Below are positions 13,290-29,300 of a DNA stretch of 64,000 nucleotides, piece by piece. Source of the stretch: Bugula neritina (Eukaryota; Bryozoa; Gymnolaemata; Cheilostomatida; Bugulidae); assembly GCA_964035545.1 (NCBI GenBank), contig OZ037765.1, positions 21,150,495 to 21,214,494 on the forward strand, written 5' to 3'. The translations under genes and the position numbers were made by a program. The notes beneath the pieces are model-generated. The model did no database searches. It was not told the origin of the DNA and saw only the letters and a program-made list of their open reading frames with translations. The stretch's first letter is position 1; every line of letters begins with the position of its first letter.

Positions 13290-14060
13290 ATCAATAGCTA
13301 TAGTTAAAGTAACTAATGATAGTTTATGATATTTATTCATATTCATTGCATTAGTAACGATTTACTTTAAGTTTAGAAATAGATATTCATAAACAATGAC
13401 ATTGATATTCAATTTATTAAATCAAAATATAAATTCAATATAATTAAACTAAATATAATTAAATTTTATTTAATTATAATCATAATGAACACCAGTTATC
13501 ATATTCATATTGATATCATTAAATTTATTTCCAATAGCATTCATATTCAAACTCATACTCAATTTGATATTTAGTTTGAAATTGATATTTATATTCCATA
13601 AATTAATTTTTAAAATAATATTTTAATCTATAATAAATGTAAATGTAATGTTGAATTAATACTGATGATAGTTTAACTTTATAATAATACTTAAAGTCAT
13701 AGTCATACTCATACTGTGAGTGAGTTTATAATATTAATAGTACTGATCATAATCATAATCAGCAATCACAATGTGAATGTCTAAGAATAATATTTTCATA
13801 TTCATTATGATTATGATTATAATAAATATAATAATAATTTAATTATTATTCATGATTACTACTATAATTATTACTAGTCATGATGTTGATTATTTATTAT
13901 TGACTATAACTATAAGTATAATTTGAATTAAAATTATATTTAATTAATAATTACATTGATTATCATTATCATTATGATTATGATTATGATATTCAATTTA
14001 CCAAATTAATTCATCATTGTTAATACTAATACTTTGTTTTTTTAACATTAAAATTTACCT
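13290..14060. repeat. AT-rich simple-sequence island, partly W5S hexamers
   Basis: Degenerate simple sequence. Its right part (for example 13963-13991) is a clean run of ATTATC/ATTATG hexamers in which a G or C appears every sixth base. Left parts mix TTCATA and AATATA-type units. Confidence 0.7.
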
Positions 14061-14689
14061 ATATTGTTGAATATATTAGAATTATAATTACTAGGGTATC
14101 ATAACGCACAAGATTACCACATTGTATGTTAAACTTGCATACAATTATATTATATTCATTAAATATTTCATTTTTTTGTTACTTTTCTGCAGAAACTTTT
14201 TTATTCCCCGGAAAATATTTTGTGCATTAACACTGTCCGCTAACATGCAGCACAAAAGCATAATTAATCTGATTTTTTACTACTTCAAAAAATTTGATTT
14301 TGTTGAATCCAATATCATACTTTTTTATAAAAAAAATTTTTTAGTAGGGAATTTTTCGTTTCTAACTTCTATTTTGACCAAGCATCATCAATAATATTAA
14401 ATAATAATATTATCATTTAGTAGCTGTAACCTAAATTATACAATTGTTCACTCAGGCTTTTGTCGTCCCCTTAATTGACAATGGTTCTAAGTCTAAAGGT
14501 TTCAAAATCTCCGCCCATTGAAAGGAAAGTGTTATATTCATTTCATTGTCCCCGCCCGTTGACGCTTATTTTGGAATTGTTTTTAGTCGTCAAATTTGAT
14601 TAAATGATTTCTACTTGCGTAATAGTTAATACTAATATCAGTGGTAGACTGATACTAATAGTAACATGGACATAGAAATAAAAATTTAA

Positions 14690-14880
14690 TTATCATCATT
14701 ATTTATCATTTATATAAATTTAATTTTTATTATCATTATGATTATATTTATCATTTTAATTTTAAATTTATGATTATAAATATTTTTAAATATAATATTA
14801 AATTTAATAATATTAATAATAATATAAATTTGAAGATTATCATTATGATTATGATTATCATTATGCGATTGTCTATAATT
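14690..14880. repeat. ATTATC/ATTATG hexamer island
   Basis: Short islands of TTATCATTATGATTAT-type sequence flanking an AT-only core. Same hexamer type as the islands at 13290 and 63685. Confidence 0.6.
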
Positions 14881-17640
14881 CAGATTGCTAAATTTCAATT
14901 TAGGTATAGATTTAACTTAAACTGTCATTGTATATTAATATATACAATAACTTATGTTTTATTCATGGTTCAGTTAGTTGCTAGTAGTAGTAGTAGTAGC
15001 TAGTAACTCTAACTGGGTCTAGTCAGTTAGACTTAGTCTTTCACTTACAGTTACTGTTAGTGAGTTACTATCACTCCCAGAATAATCAAATTCAATGTCA
15101 TTGTGATTGTATTTGTATGACATTAACTTTAAGTTTAACATTAGCTCTATAACATTAACATTAAGTATCGGTATAATACTATTACTATAAGTACATGTTT
15201 GAGTGCAATTACTAATCAGTTAATGTAATGCGTTTTTGGTAAAAAAATGTTCTTGTAGTTCCAACCAATACCATAGGAAGCAGAATAGATTTAGATTAGC
15301 TTCTTTTGTTTGGTTGTGGCTGTAACTGGGGTGATTAAAGATGTCTAATTTCTACAGCTACTATTTACTTTTAGTACTAACGATATAAAAGAGAGCTTCG
15401 TGTTTTTTCTACTGCTTTTTCAACACAATTCGCAAAAGCCAATTTAAACGTCAATGTTCAGCTTATTCTCACATTATTTTTTGACAACCCATGGGCAGAA
15501 GAAATTCAGACACATTTACACATCCACCCACAGCCACACTTGGATTTTTTAATAAATTTATTTTTTATTATAAGTAATTTGAGCAATATTTTAAACTTAT
15601 GTTTACATTATAGTGACCAATCAATTATATGAATAAGTACCTAAAGCAATGGACTGAAAAAGTAGTAGTTAGTCATAATATTATCAGCAAAAAAAGCTGT
15701 TGATAACACAGGTGGCTAAATATTAAATAGGATATGATTGTTAATTCAAGATCTTTTTTAATGGGCACTGATATTTATATCATTCTATTCACTATTAATC
15801 ATTTAAGTAGACAATGTATGTAATGACACATTACATGTAAATACTTGTTGCTAGATTTGTGTAAAGCAGTGCTGCTTGTACTGTGGCTGAAAAACTGACA
15901 ACTAATATGGTAGCCCCACTTTTACTGAATGTGAGGCTAGTGGGTAAACTCTCTGGCAGACTAAAAGCAATACCTCCTATTGGGGTAGCTGCAACTAATG
16001 GCTTTGTGTTCCATTTACCACACTTTTGCTATCCGGATGTGTTACTTTTCACGTGTAAAACTTATGGGAGACAATTTTAAACAAACATAAAGAGACTGTA
16101 ACACCTCAAAGTTGAAATAGTGGAAACTGGAAAGGACATACTACTGACTACAGGATCGACTACATGTCTCTTTCAAGTAAAAAAGTCTTAAAGGCTTGGT
16201 TTGAAGTTAAATTAAAACTTAAAAGTTTATAATAATTTAGAAATAAAAATAAACCGAACTCAGTTACTCAAGTTATTAATTGCAAACCCCTGCAACTTTA
16301 TTTATGATTTATAATATTTTTGAGGTAGCTGTGGCTAGTTGCTAATGTTGAAGTTATTTACCATATTGTGAGTATGATAAAGATTATCACTATTTGACTT
16401 TTTGTAGTTACATTTATCTGTTGAAGCTAGTGTAATTTGTGATATAAATTGAGATTTAGCATGGTTATTTATTAATGTTGAAGTGAAAACAGTGAACTAG
16501 AAATTAGAAATTTTAGATGAACTTATAATTATAATTTTTAATTTAAAATTCTTAACCTCTTCATTGTAAATTTTGAACAAGTGGAACAATTTTAAGACAC
16601 ATTCATCAGTTTTTAAAAGCTGTGAAATGATATTATATATGTATGTGGTAGCAATATGTAACATGTGCATGTGCGTTATGTACAATGATTATAGAGTAAG
16701 CTGTATAACAGGTACACATACGTACATGTTGCAAAGTAAATCATTTTAAAAACTGTTCAATTCAATGATTTATCAACCCTTACAATTAATTTTCATTTTT
16801 ATCTTATGCTTTCTAGGTGGGTTCTACAATAGTTTGATTTATTTATTTTTCATCGTAAAAATACTTCAATTTAATGGCTTGCCTTTTTTATTTTACCTGT
16901 TTAAATTTTTTAGGTAAAATTGTTTTGGAACACAATTAGGTTGTGGCAATATTGACCCGTTGATAAGCAGCTTGCTTGGGTGCATGAAAAAAGACTTTAA
17001 TGTTTGCAATAAATACAATCACCAAGGTGTTACTGTGGTCACCTGTCCCAATACCATTTTTCACTACTCAAGTTTACTCACTTTTTTACTTGAAGTATTT
17101 AAATTTTGAAGAAATATTTCAATTGTTTTTACCTTTCATAGTTTAATTTAGTTCAAATTTATCAAAAATTAACATCATCATGCAGGTTAAAGGAAGTGTG
17201 CTGAACTAATGTTTTATAAGCACCAAGTGTGTTGTACCCCATCTCCTCATGCCTTTACATCTGAATATATTTATTGTAGTCTAATTCACGTATTGTATTC
17301 TGTATATTGTTCTCTTTCAATGAGCAATGTATGAGACACCCCAGGTTATATATTCATACTTCATTCATGACATTATTGTGTTTGTTTTAATAATTTGTTC
17401 AATTAGGAAACTTTTGTTTTTATACATAATTTAAATAATAAGAGGCTGCCTGCCAGTTTTATTTGCCAACATGTATGATTAGTAAGTTAAAAAGAATGCA
17501 TTTTTCACATGCATAGTAAACCTACTCACTGTTACACACATCTGTCTCGTCCGATAATAATTTATCACATATGTAGATTTTATAATGGGAGAGAAGGCAG
17601 TAAAGAAAAGCTAACTTTCAAACGTTCATGGTTATGAAGA

Positions 17641-21311
<3,671 letters not shown>

Positions 21312-21630
21312 ATGGCAGTCACTTATTTGTAGTTAGAAGCCATTTAGAGTCAAAATGTTTTTTGTACTGCATAGTAAGTATATACAATATACTTGGATTT
21401 CTCCATTTTTATGTAGATTTTGTATTAGTTTATAGCTACCACTTATAATTTATTATATTACAATGTTTTTATAAAATGTATATTTGTTGCTTCATCTGAA
21501 TTAGTGCACAGCAGACTTCTGATTGATCTCAAATTCAACTCTTTCAATTTCATAAGCGAAATTTAGTTGATTTTTAATAAGATCTGTATTTTTACCAATT
21601 TAAAATAATACTGCCAATTACACACAATAG

Positions 21631-21636
21631 AATAAA
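21631..21636 (+). terminator. Poly(A) signal AATAAA for RAB23
   Basis: Plus-strand AATAAA about 320 bases after the RAB23 stop codon. Confidence 0.45.
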
Positions 21637-22401
21637 ATGGGTTGTTTGAATACAACCTTTTTTAGAAAATTATCAACATTTTCTCGTGTACTAATTTTGA
21701 TGAAATGACCAAAAAAATATAAATTTAGTTACTGCCTTTTTCAACATTCCATCCCTTATTAATTTTGTTAGAATCTCAGAGGTATTGACATCATAAGGTT
21801 TTTGTTGTCCGTCCAATAGAATCAAGTCTTCAATTTTAAATGTTGTGATATTATTTTAAGCTACTTTCTGAATAAGATATTTATACACCTGCTTCTGTTT
21901 AATATCACTATAGTATTTCAGGGTTGTGTGCCCATGCTCTCACTTATTTGTTCTCAATATTTATTGTGCTCTTACTATGTTGTATTCTAAGTGATAAATG
22001 AAAGAGTTATGATTTGTGAACAAGGTTTTAACAAATAGTTTTAAATGTTATAAACATTTTTTTATCTTTTTCTATTTTGCATCCAACTTAGTATATAATA
22101 AATTATAGGAAACATTGTGAAAAAAAAACAAATGAAATATTACTTTTTTCTCCTACCTATAGCTTGTGCTAATGAAACAATAAAAAATTGCTTATGAGTT
22201 CAAGAAATGGTACATTATGTGCTACAAAGACAATATTGATCTAAATTCCAGCACATGTATTTTTGATGGAGTGTAATGTAGCCGTTATGCATTTGCCACT
22301 TGCATATTTAATATTATTTTACATTTTACACCGCAAAGAATATACTGTAAACAAAACTAGTTATCAAAATGAAATATATATAAACAGCTGAATAAAAATA
22401 T

Positions 22402-22407
22402 TTTATT
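22402..22407 (-). terminator. Poly(A) signal AATAAA for CZIB
   Basis: Minus-strand AATAAA about 135 bases after the CZIB stop codon. Confidence 0.5.
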
Positions 22408-22540
22408 ATTGTAGAAAGTCTGATACAATAATGCATTTCAAGTAAAAAATGATGTTATCCTATGATAGATAATATACAATTTCATTTCAATTTCCACTTA
22501 AAAGTAGAAAACAATACAGCTGGTATAATCTTGAGTTAGT

Positions 22541-25445
22541 TTACTTATGTGACTTCACAAACTGACTAGAAACCTCCATGATGCTAACGCTAACATTAGC
22601 TCTTTCATCATATTCAGTCCATTCCTACAATGTATAATATATGCATATATTATCTAGTAGACTAGTACAATATGCTTATGTAATTATTGAGCTTTGGGAG
22701 CTTAGAGGGGAATTCTTGATGCTTACATTGTGCGTAACTGGTGAAAGCCCTCAATACATTAGTAAAAAGACTCCTCTACCGGATAGAATAAAAGTTGGCA
22801 ATAAGATCAGCAGTGCTATTAAAAATTAGCATGCTTTTAATATATATATTAGAAATATTGACTTTTCTAAATTAATTTTTGATCAAGGATGATGTATTTG
22901 AATAGGGTTCCAAATACCACAATAATACATCAACCTTTATCTTGACAACCTTGCATAAATACAGGTTGATATTTAATCATTTTTGCTTTATGAGATTAGG
23001 AGATATTGAAATATCTTGAAAGACTATTGTGAAAACAATGATTTGACACTATATACCTTTTCTGTGAGATCAATATCTTCAAACACTGCATTTGATTCAG
23101 ATGAAGAAGCAGTCCATCCAAGCTAAAACACAACTTAAAAATCTGTTGCCTTATATAAGAAGTTTACTTCACTTTAAATGTAGAACAAAGCTTATTACAT
23201 GATGAAAAGATAATCTGATATGTTTAAAATTTCAAGAAGCAGTAATTTCAACTCCTAATGTTTGTACCAGAGTAACTCTGGTTGTCTTCTCACTATCAGT
23301 CTGTATAGACTGTGTTTCAACCTTTTTTACTATCTTCGTGACTAATCTAGATAGTGATGCGACTAATAACACATAATAAAACTTAGCAGTAATCAGCATT
23401 ATTTTTTTAATGCCGACCACACTGCAATATCACCAGGTGAACTGAAATAGTAAATTAATCCAGATAATGTGTGCAACGATTTAGTATAAAACCTATTTGC
23501 ATAGGCACAGAACGTTAAAACTCTATTGAGGTGATAACTCTAAACTGCAACATACCCTTGGTTCAAAGTCAAGTGGTTCAACTCCCCGGCAATCAAACTC
23601 AGCGATAGTCTGAAATTGTCCTGAGTTATCTAGAAGATAGGGCCTTATACTGTCCTTTATGATATCTGCAAGTAAAACAGTACAAGGCTCAATGAAGTCT
23701 CCAAAATATATTATGTATAATTATGTAAGAGGTCGAAAAAATATTTTTGCACTTATGTAAAACAGAAAAAAAGAGTAAATACTTATATATACATGTATAT
23801 AGGCTTTGCTATGCATCTCAGTGTAAAATTTTTTAGCAATACTATTTTATCAAATTTAAAGAACCCATAAAAGCATCTGTAAATTTTAAGTATACTTCTC
23901 ATATGGCTGGTAATATTGCAAAGGTAAAAAAATGACTCAGCTAAACTCGTTCAACTGAACAGTTTGGTGCCATTCAAAACAAAATGGGTTTTTATTACAT
24001 GAAGGGTCCAAACATAACTACAAGCAAAGTACTTTTGTCACAAAACTTACGGATGTAGCAGAAACAACAGCATTATGTTAAAACAATATAAATATAGAGA
24101 ATTTAAATAACACTCAAACCAGGATTCAAAATACATCAAATGCTAAACTAATCTCATTTGTGGTATACATGCACTTTTTTTAATAAGTTTGGTCAAGTAA
24201 CATTAATTTATGATGGTTTTTGTTTGTTCCCTCAACAGCCTTTGGGAACTTTATGTCACAAGCGAATATCAATTAAATTACTTTTTATATATCATTACAT
24301 ATATAAATTTGGTTTTTAAATACACTTGCCTATTGAATTTTCTCTTGAGCAAAGTTTACATTTTATTACAAGACTGGCATGACCCCTTCCCCCTTTTAGA
24401 GGTTGTTCATCCTGAAAATATTACCAAAAGAATAGTACAAAATTTGACCAGGAATCTGAACTTTCTCAATTTATATTTTCGGGTAATTATATGTTTTACC
24501 CAAAACTTAATGTGTTGTCATAAAGTTTATATATATTAATCCTTACCAATATTGTTATGTATTGGTGATTTCCAGTTTCTTCACCGCAACTGCCACACTT
24601 TAGCTAAAGACAACCAACAAATAAACTTTAAACCCTGGGTAATTAAATAGCCAATCACATTTAAAATCATTAGTTCTTTACAAAACTGAAATGAATATTG
24701 GAAATTGGAAGTTTTACCCACAAGAGATTATTTCTATAGTTTTAAAACTTTTACCCCCCAAAATAACAATAAAATATGTTGCTTATAAATTTACTACATT
24801 TACTTATTCTATATTGATTGATATGACAATAGGTAAGAAGTTTAAAGCCGAAAATTAATTAGTATTTGAGAACTTGGTAGTACAATTAGCTGTAGAATAT
24901 ACCTTGAAATACCACCTAAAATCATCACCAGCAGGACTCACATTTGTAACATTGTCTAACTCAGCTTGCAATTGAAGAGCAAATCTCTAAAATAAAAGAA
25001 AATTAATTTGAATAATCCCAAGTATTAGATTCAAGAGTAAAGCTAAATATTCTAATTGTAAATATAATCTTACCTATTGCATAGCTACACAGACCATTAA
25101 TATTGAATGATTATTTAAAATTAATGATCAAGATAAGAGCCAACAGCAACATTAACACTTAACAGTATGACTGGAAAGTAGAAACTGAGTAGAAAGTGAA
25201 ACAATCAAGAAACTATTCCAGTTTCTTATTTATATTATAATTAAATCTAACACAGTTGCCGTTGGAAACAAATGCTTTCATGTCTAACTCTATAAATTAC
25301 CAAAAATCAAAACATGAATTAAAGCTTGGAAATTCATTTTGCAAATTATATCAGACTCAGTTTTAGTTTAGTTTAACATCATGAGCATTATATTTATTGC
25401 ATTTCAACCAATAACATTAATTTTAAGTGATTAACTTACAGGCAT
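22541..25445 (-). CDS. CZIB: CXXC motif-containing zinc-binding protein (UPF0587 / C1orf123 family)
   Basis: Small cytosolic zinc-binding protein, conserved in eukaryotes, with poorly defined function. Seven coding exons: 25445-25440, 24986-24903, 24603-24547, 24411-24330, 23665-23556, 23122-23057, 22624-22541. They give 162 residues (human 160). Zinc ligands are visible as CGSC (Cys33, Cys36) and CKLC (Cys67, Cys70), at the same residue numbers as I recall for the human protein, which supports the chosen start. Other family marks are AGDDFRWYFK, PLKGGRGHASLV, AEFDCRGVEPLDF and a C-terminal EWTEYDERA...VSSQFVK. The first coding exon is only ATG CCT, bounded by GGCAG and GTAAGT. Intron 4 begins with GC (AATAG|GCAAGT), not GT. 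The gene is divergent from CDC23. Confidence 0.95.
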
Positions 25446-26326
25446 GACTGCCAACAACAGTGAACAAGCAACTATTAGGATTACTACTGGTACTACTAGT
25501 ACTAGGAGTAGGAGTAGCCGTAGGACTAGGAGTAGTCACTAGCAGATCAGCAGTGAAGTTGAACAAAGCAAGAACAACAATAATTTTGATAACTGAATAA
25601 GGCGATTTCTCAAATTAGTGACAGTACGAGTATAAAATTTTTGATTATATTATTGATTCGATTTGAAAACAATATTAAATTTAAGAACTTGTTTATGTTT
25701 AAGTTTAAATTATTGTGAATATAATTATAATATTTATTGAAATGAGCAAAATTATAAAATAAACGGACTCGTTACTAGATTATTAGGCCTGGTGTTTGAA
25801 AGAAATTAACTTATTTAATCAAAGTTCTGGAAATACATAGTTATAATTCATATAATAAGTTTGATATCATTGAGCTCAGGCTATAACACTAGAGTGGCAA
25901 CATTGAACTCAATAATATCTATTGTCTATTCCAGCTCAGTGAGTGGCAACATCTATAAAAATGGCTTGAAACAGCACCGAGCTGGGGGTGATCAAATGCA
26001 GTGGCGCGCGAGGCTTCTAGTTTGAGCAGTAATGCGTATACAAATACTGATTTCAGTCATTCCTATTTTGGTGCTGTTTTTAGCGACTTTCAACATTTGC
26101 GTTGATGAAGTACCCAACGCCGTTATAGCATAATTCACATTTTCTATAAAAATAGTTACCTGCGGGATAAATACAGCGAGCACTACTTACTGAGCTCTCG
26201 CCAATGGTTATGAATGCTATATAGTATTAATAATAATTTTACATTCATATCTCTCTCAATTTCTCCCCATTCAAATATTTATATACTCTGCGCCGAAGAA
26301 GAGGAAATTTAATTTGAGTAAACACA
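25446..26326. promoter_or_regulatory. Divergent promoter interval of CZIB and CDC23
   Basis: Only 881 bases separate the two start codons, so the promoters are likely shared or adjacent. It contains an ACTAGTACT/AGGAGT simple-sequence patch (25477-25550) and, at 26000-26015, a local CpG cluster (GGCGCGCGAGGC). A minus-strand donor-like CCGCAG|GTAACT near 26158 could end a 5' UTR exon of CZIB. No TATA box is obvious. Confidence 0.45.
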
Positions 26327-29300
26327 ATGGCATCTGATTCTACAATAGCCACACACTGCATCTACTTTTCCCCGACAGAGTTAAAAGACATTAGATTACA
26401 AGCTCTCTCAACTTTTCACCAAGCTAATGCTCGAGGATTAACGTACACAAGTCGATGGTAAACTACATTAACATTTATTTTTAACATTAACTTTAAATTT
26501 TCGTTAATCATTAAATTCAATTTTGAAGTTTATAAAGTTGTGTCAACCTGAATGAGTGAATGTAAATGAATGACTAATTGTAAAAATACAAAAAAAATAA
26601 AGAACTTAAAGGTAAACTTTGGTTTTACTACAACTGTACAAGTGCAAGTAGTAGTACAAAAGTTCTAAACTAAAACATATATTAGTTGTTACTATCAGTA
26701 CTTACAGTAAAACTGGTACTCACTTACAGTTACACACTTAGTCTTACACTGTGACGGTCACCACGATTGTCAATCACTCAATGTCTAACGCATAATGATA
26801 ATGATAATATTTATTATTTATTTATATTAGTTATTACTAGTACTACACACAGTAGGATATTTATATTATAATATTCAGGACTTGAGTTTAATTTACGTTC
26901 AAGCTTAAACTGACCAGCATGAATAATTAATAGTTTTATTATATTTATGATTTCATTATTTTGTAATTACATGCATCCTAAAGCTAATATAATATAATGT
27001 TATAATATTTGCTATAATATTATGAAACGTAATTAGCATTGCAGCTGAGAAATTGGCTTTGCTTGGCAATGCAAATTAGGTTGGTTATTGTTAAAAATTT
27101 GATATAATACAAGTTTACAACATCTAAGAGAGCTATTTACATTCAAATGTTGGGCAGGTATATGAGATTGTTGCTTGTTAGCCAGTTTCAGTATAAGACC
27201 AGCTTCACTGTTGAGTAATCAATGCTACTATGGTAATACAACCAAGTGATCAAGAGTACTACTATCAATATTGTTATGATAAATCATGAATAATATGTGC
27301 CAAATAGGTTTTTAGTGATGAGCCAATAGTATTTAATTTTTGTAATGCACTTGTTGCATAATCAAAAAAATACTATTACACATATTTACAGAGTCTTGTA
27401 TCTGTTTGACAGAGTTCTTACACTTCTTGTGCTACTGATATTTTTTAATTTATTTCTAGGCTTTCAGAGTTAGCATTAGCTTTAGAAACAGAGTTCAATG
27501 ATGAAGAGGTTGAGGATGTCTCATCAGATTCAGTATATTTGTCTTCTGTAAGTCTCTTTAATAATGATAAAAGTAAAAGAATATATAAATTTCATTAATT
27601 TATACTTTTAAATATCTAATAAGAAATAAGTTCTATATTTCATATTTCTTGATTGTGTATGCATTTTAAATATTGTTTAGTGAAACCAGAATTCCCTATC
27701 AATAAAGTATTAATTTGAAGATCTGCATTCTATCAATTTTTTGTATGGTGTATTCTATAATAAATAAATATTTATAAGTGCAAGTATTACATCTTATTGT
27801 AGTTTAACATTTGTATACATGTGAAACAACTTTTCAAAACTCAAGTATGTTTAGAGGTTCCATCTCTGTGAGAATCCCTGATAGTGAAGGATTTTTTAAA
27901 GCAGGCCAAGTACTTATTTATATGTGGCAAAGGAGCAAATATAACTGGATGCCCTTCCTAACATCACCAACGGCCTTTACTGGGGTTCAAACCCACGGCC
28001 TTGTATTTCCTAAGCCTGTGCTCTAACCATTCCGGCAGCCGCTGCTCCTTCGTGAAGTAACTTTATAGTCAACCATAATTATTCTCTTTATTAATTTCTG
28101 CAGATTAGCAAAGCAGATCGCACCAAGCACGCGGTGGCTATGACATATTATCAACTGAAGGAATACAAGCGTGCAGCACATCTCACCAGAACATGCAAGT
28201 CTCTGCCAGTTCAGTTTCTACATTACTACTGCACGTACATGGCGGGTGAAAGCAAAGATTCCCAATCAGAGCTTTTCTTTGGTAATTGATTTTTCTGTAT
28301 ATTGTTATTTAAACGTCAGTTAGAATAGAATGATTAGTCAGTTTAATTGTAAAGTGCTTAGGAATTTTTTTGATAAAATAAAACTTGCATTGGTTTTTAA
28401 AGTCTCCATCCCTATGAGATATCTTGATGGTAAAATGTTTTAAGCATGCTAAGGATTTGTTTTTACTGTATCGCAAGAGCTTTTCTATGACTGCTTCTTA
28501 TATATGCGTGTGTGTGCATATGTGTGAGTGTCTGTGTGTAATTATTAGAAGATTTAAGAATACTTCTTAGGCATTGTAAATTTGTAATATCAATTTTGCA
28601 ACTCAAAGTGATTCCAACCAGTGATAGCCCTGTAATATTGCAGATGGGGAGCAGAAACGAGAGGAGAATAGAGATCACCTAGTTGAACTTTGCAGTGACC
28701 TCACAGATAAATATAAAGATGGCCAGCTCGATGCATACCTACTTTACCTGTGAGTTTATAATTAGAAAATGGAGCTCTCCGTACAAAGAGATTAGCATTG
28801 TTTGATTATTTGTATTCTCTAATAAATTTCTTATAGAATATTTTGATGGAATTACTTTGCTTATGTTTTTATTGTTTATCATGAAAAAATTGTAATCAAT
28901 CTTGCGTTTTTTAAGAAAATTAGTTGCATTGTTTATCACACTATAACAGGACTCTCAACATTTTTTGCAGATGGTCATTTGTAAATATTTAGCAACTTCA
29001 TTAGATTTCCTCCCAGCAAGTTGGTTAGTCTCAGTTGAACAAAGAAATTTGGCTGTAGTTTAATATCTAATCTTGCGGTCAACTGTTTCAAAAATTTATG
29101 AAGTTTTATTGAATACTGAAAAATTACATCTTTATTTAAAATTTTGCCAAATGTCTGAGACCAAAGGTTAAAGGATGAGTGGTTGTACAAGTAAGTGACT
29201 CCAAGATAAACACCCTTGCATTATATTATTTTGTTACATTTGTATACCCTAGGTATGGTGTGATACTAAAAAAGACTGGCTATACAGAAGATGCCATGTC

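Larger units (their letters stand above)
12369..17640. other. Gene-free interval between USP14 and RAB23
   Basis: This 5.3 kb region separates the divergent starts of USP14 (-) and RAB23 (+) and should contain both promoters. Most of it is very AT-rich low-complexity DNA, with simple-sequence islands at 13290-14060 and 14690-14880 and a TAG run near 14985-15000. Two CCGCCC GC-box-like motifs at about 14511 and 14552 are unusual in such AT-rich DNA. A 65-codon ORF at 15883-16080 has no recognisable similarity. Confidence 0.6.
21312..22540. other. Interval between convergent RAB23 and CZIB ends
   Basis: AT-rich 3' flanking DNA shared by two convergent genes. It holds a plus-strand AATAAA at 21631 and a minus-strand AATAAA at 22402-22407. 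No coding potential seen. Confidence 0.6.

Noticed and set aside
15883-16080. 65-codon ORF between USP14 and RAB23
   Set aside because: No conserved motif, no splice context, and no sign of selection visible; similar chance ORFs occur throughout.
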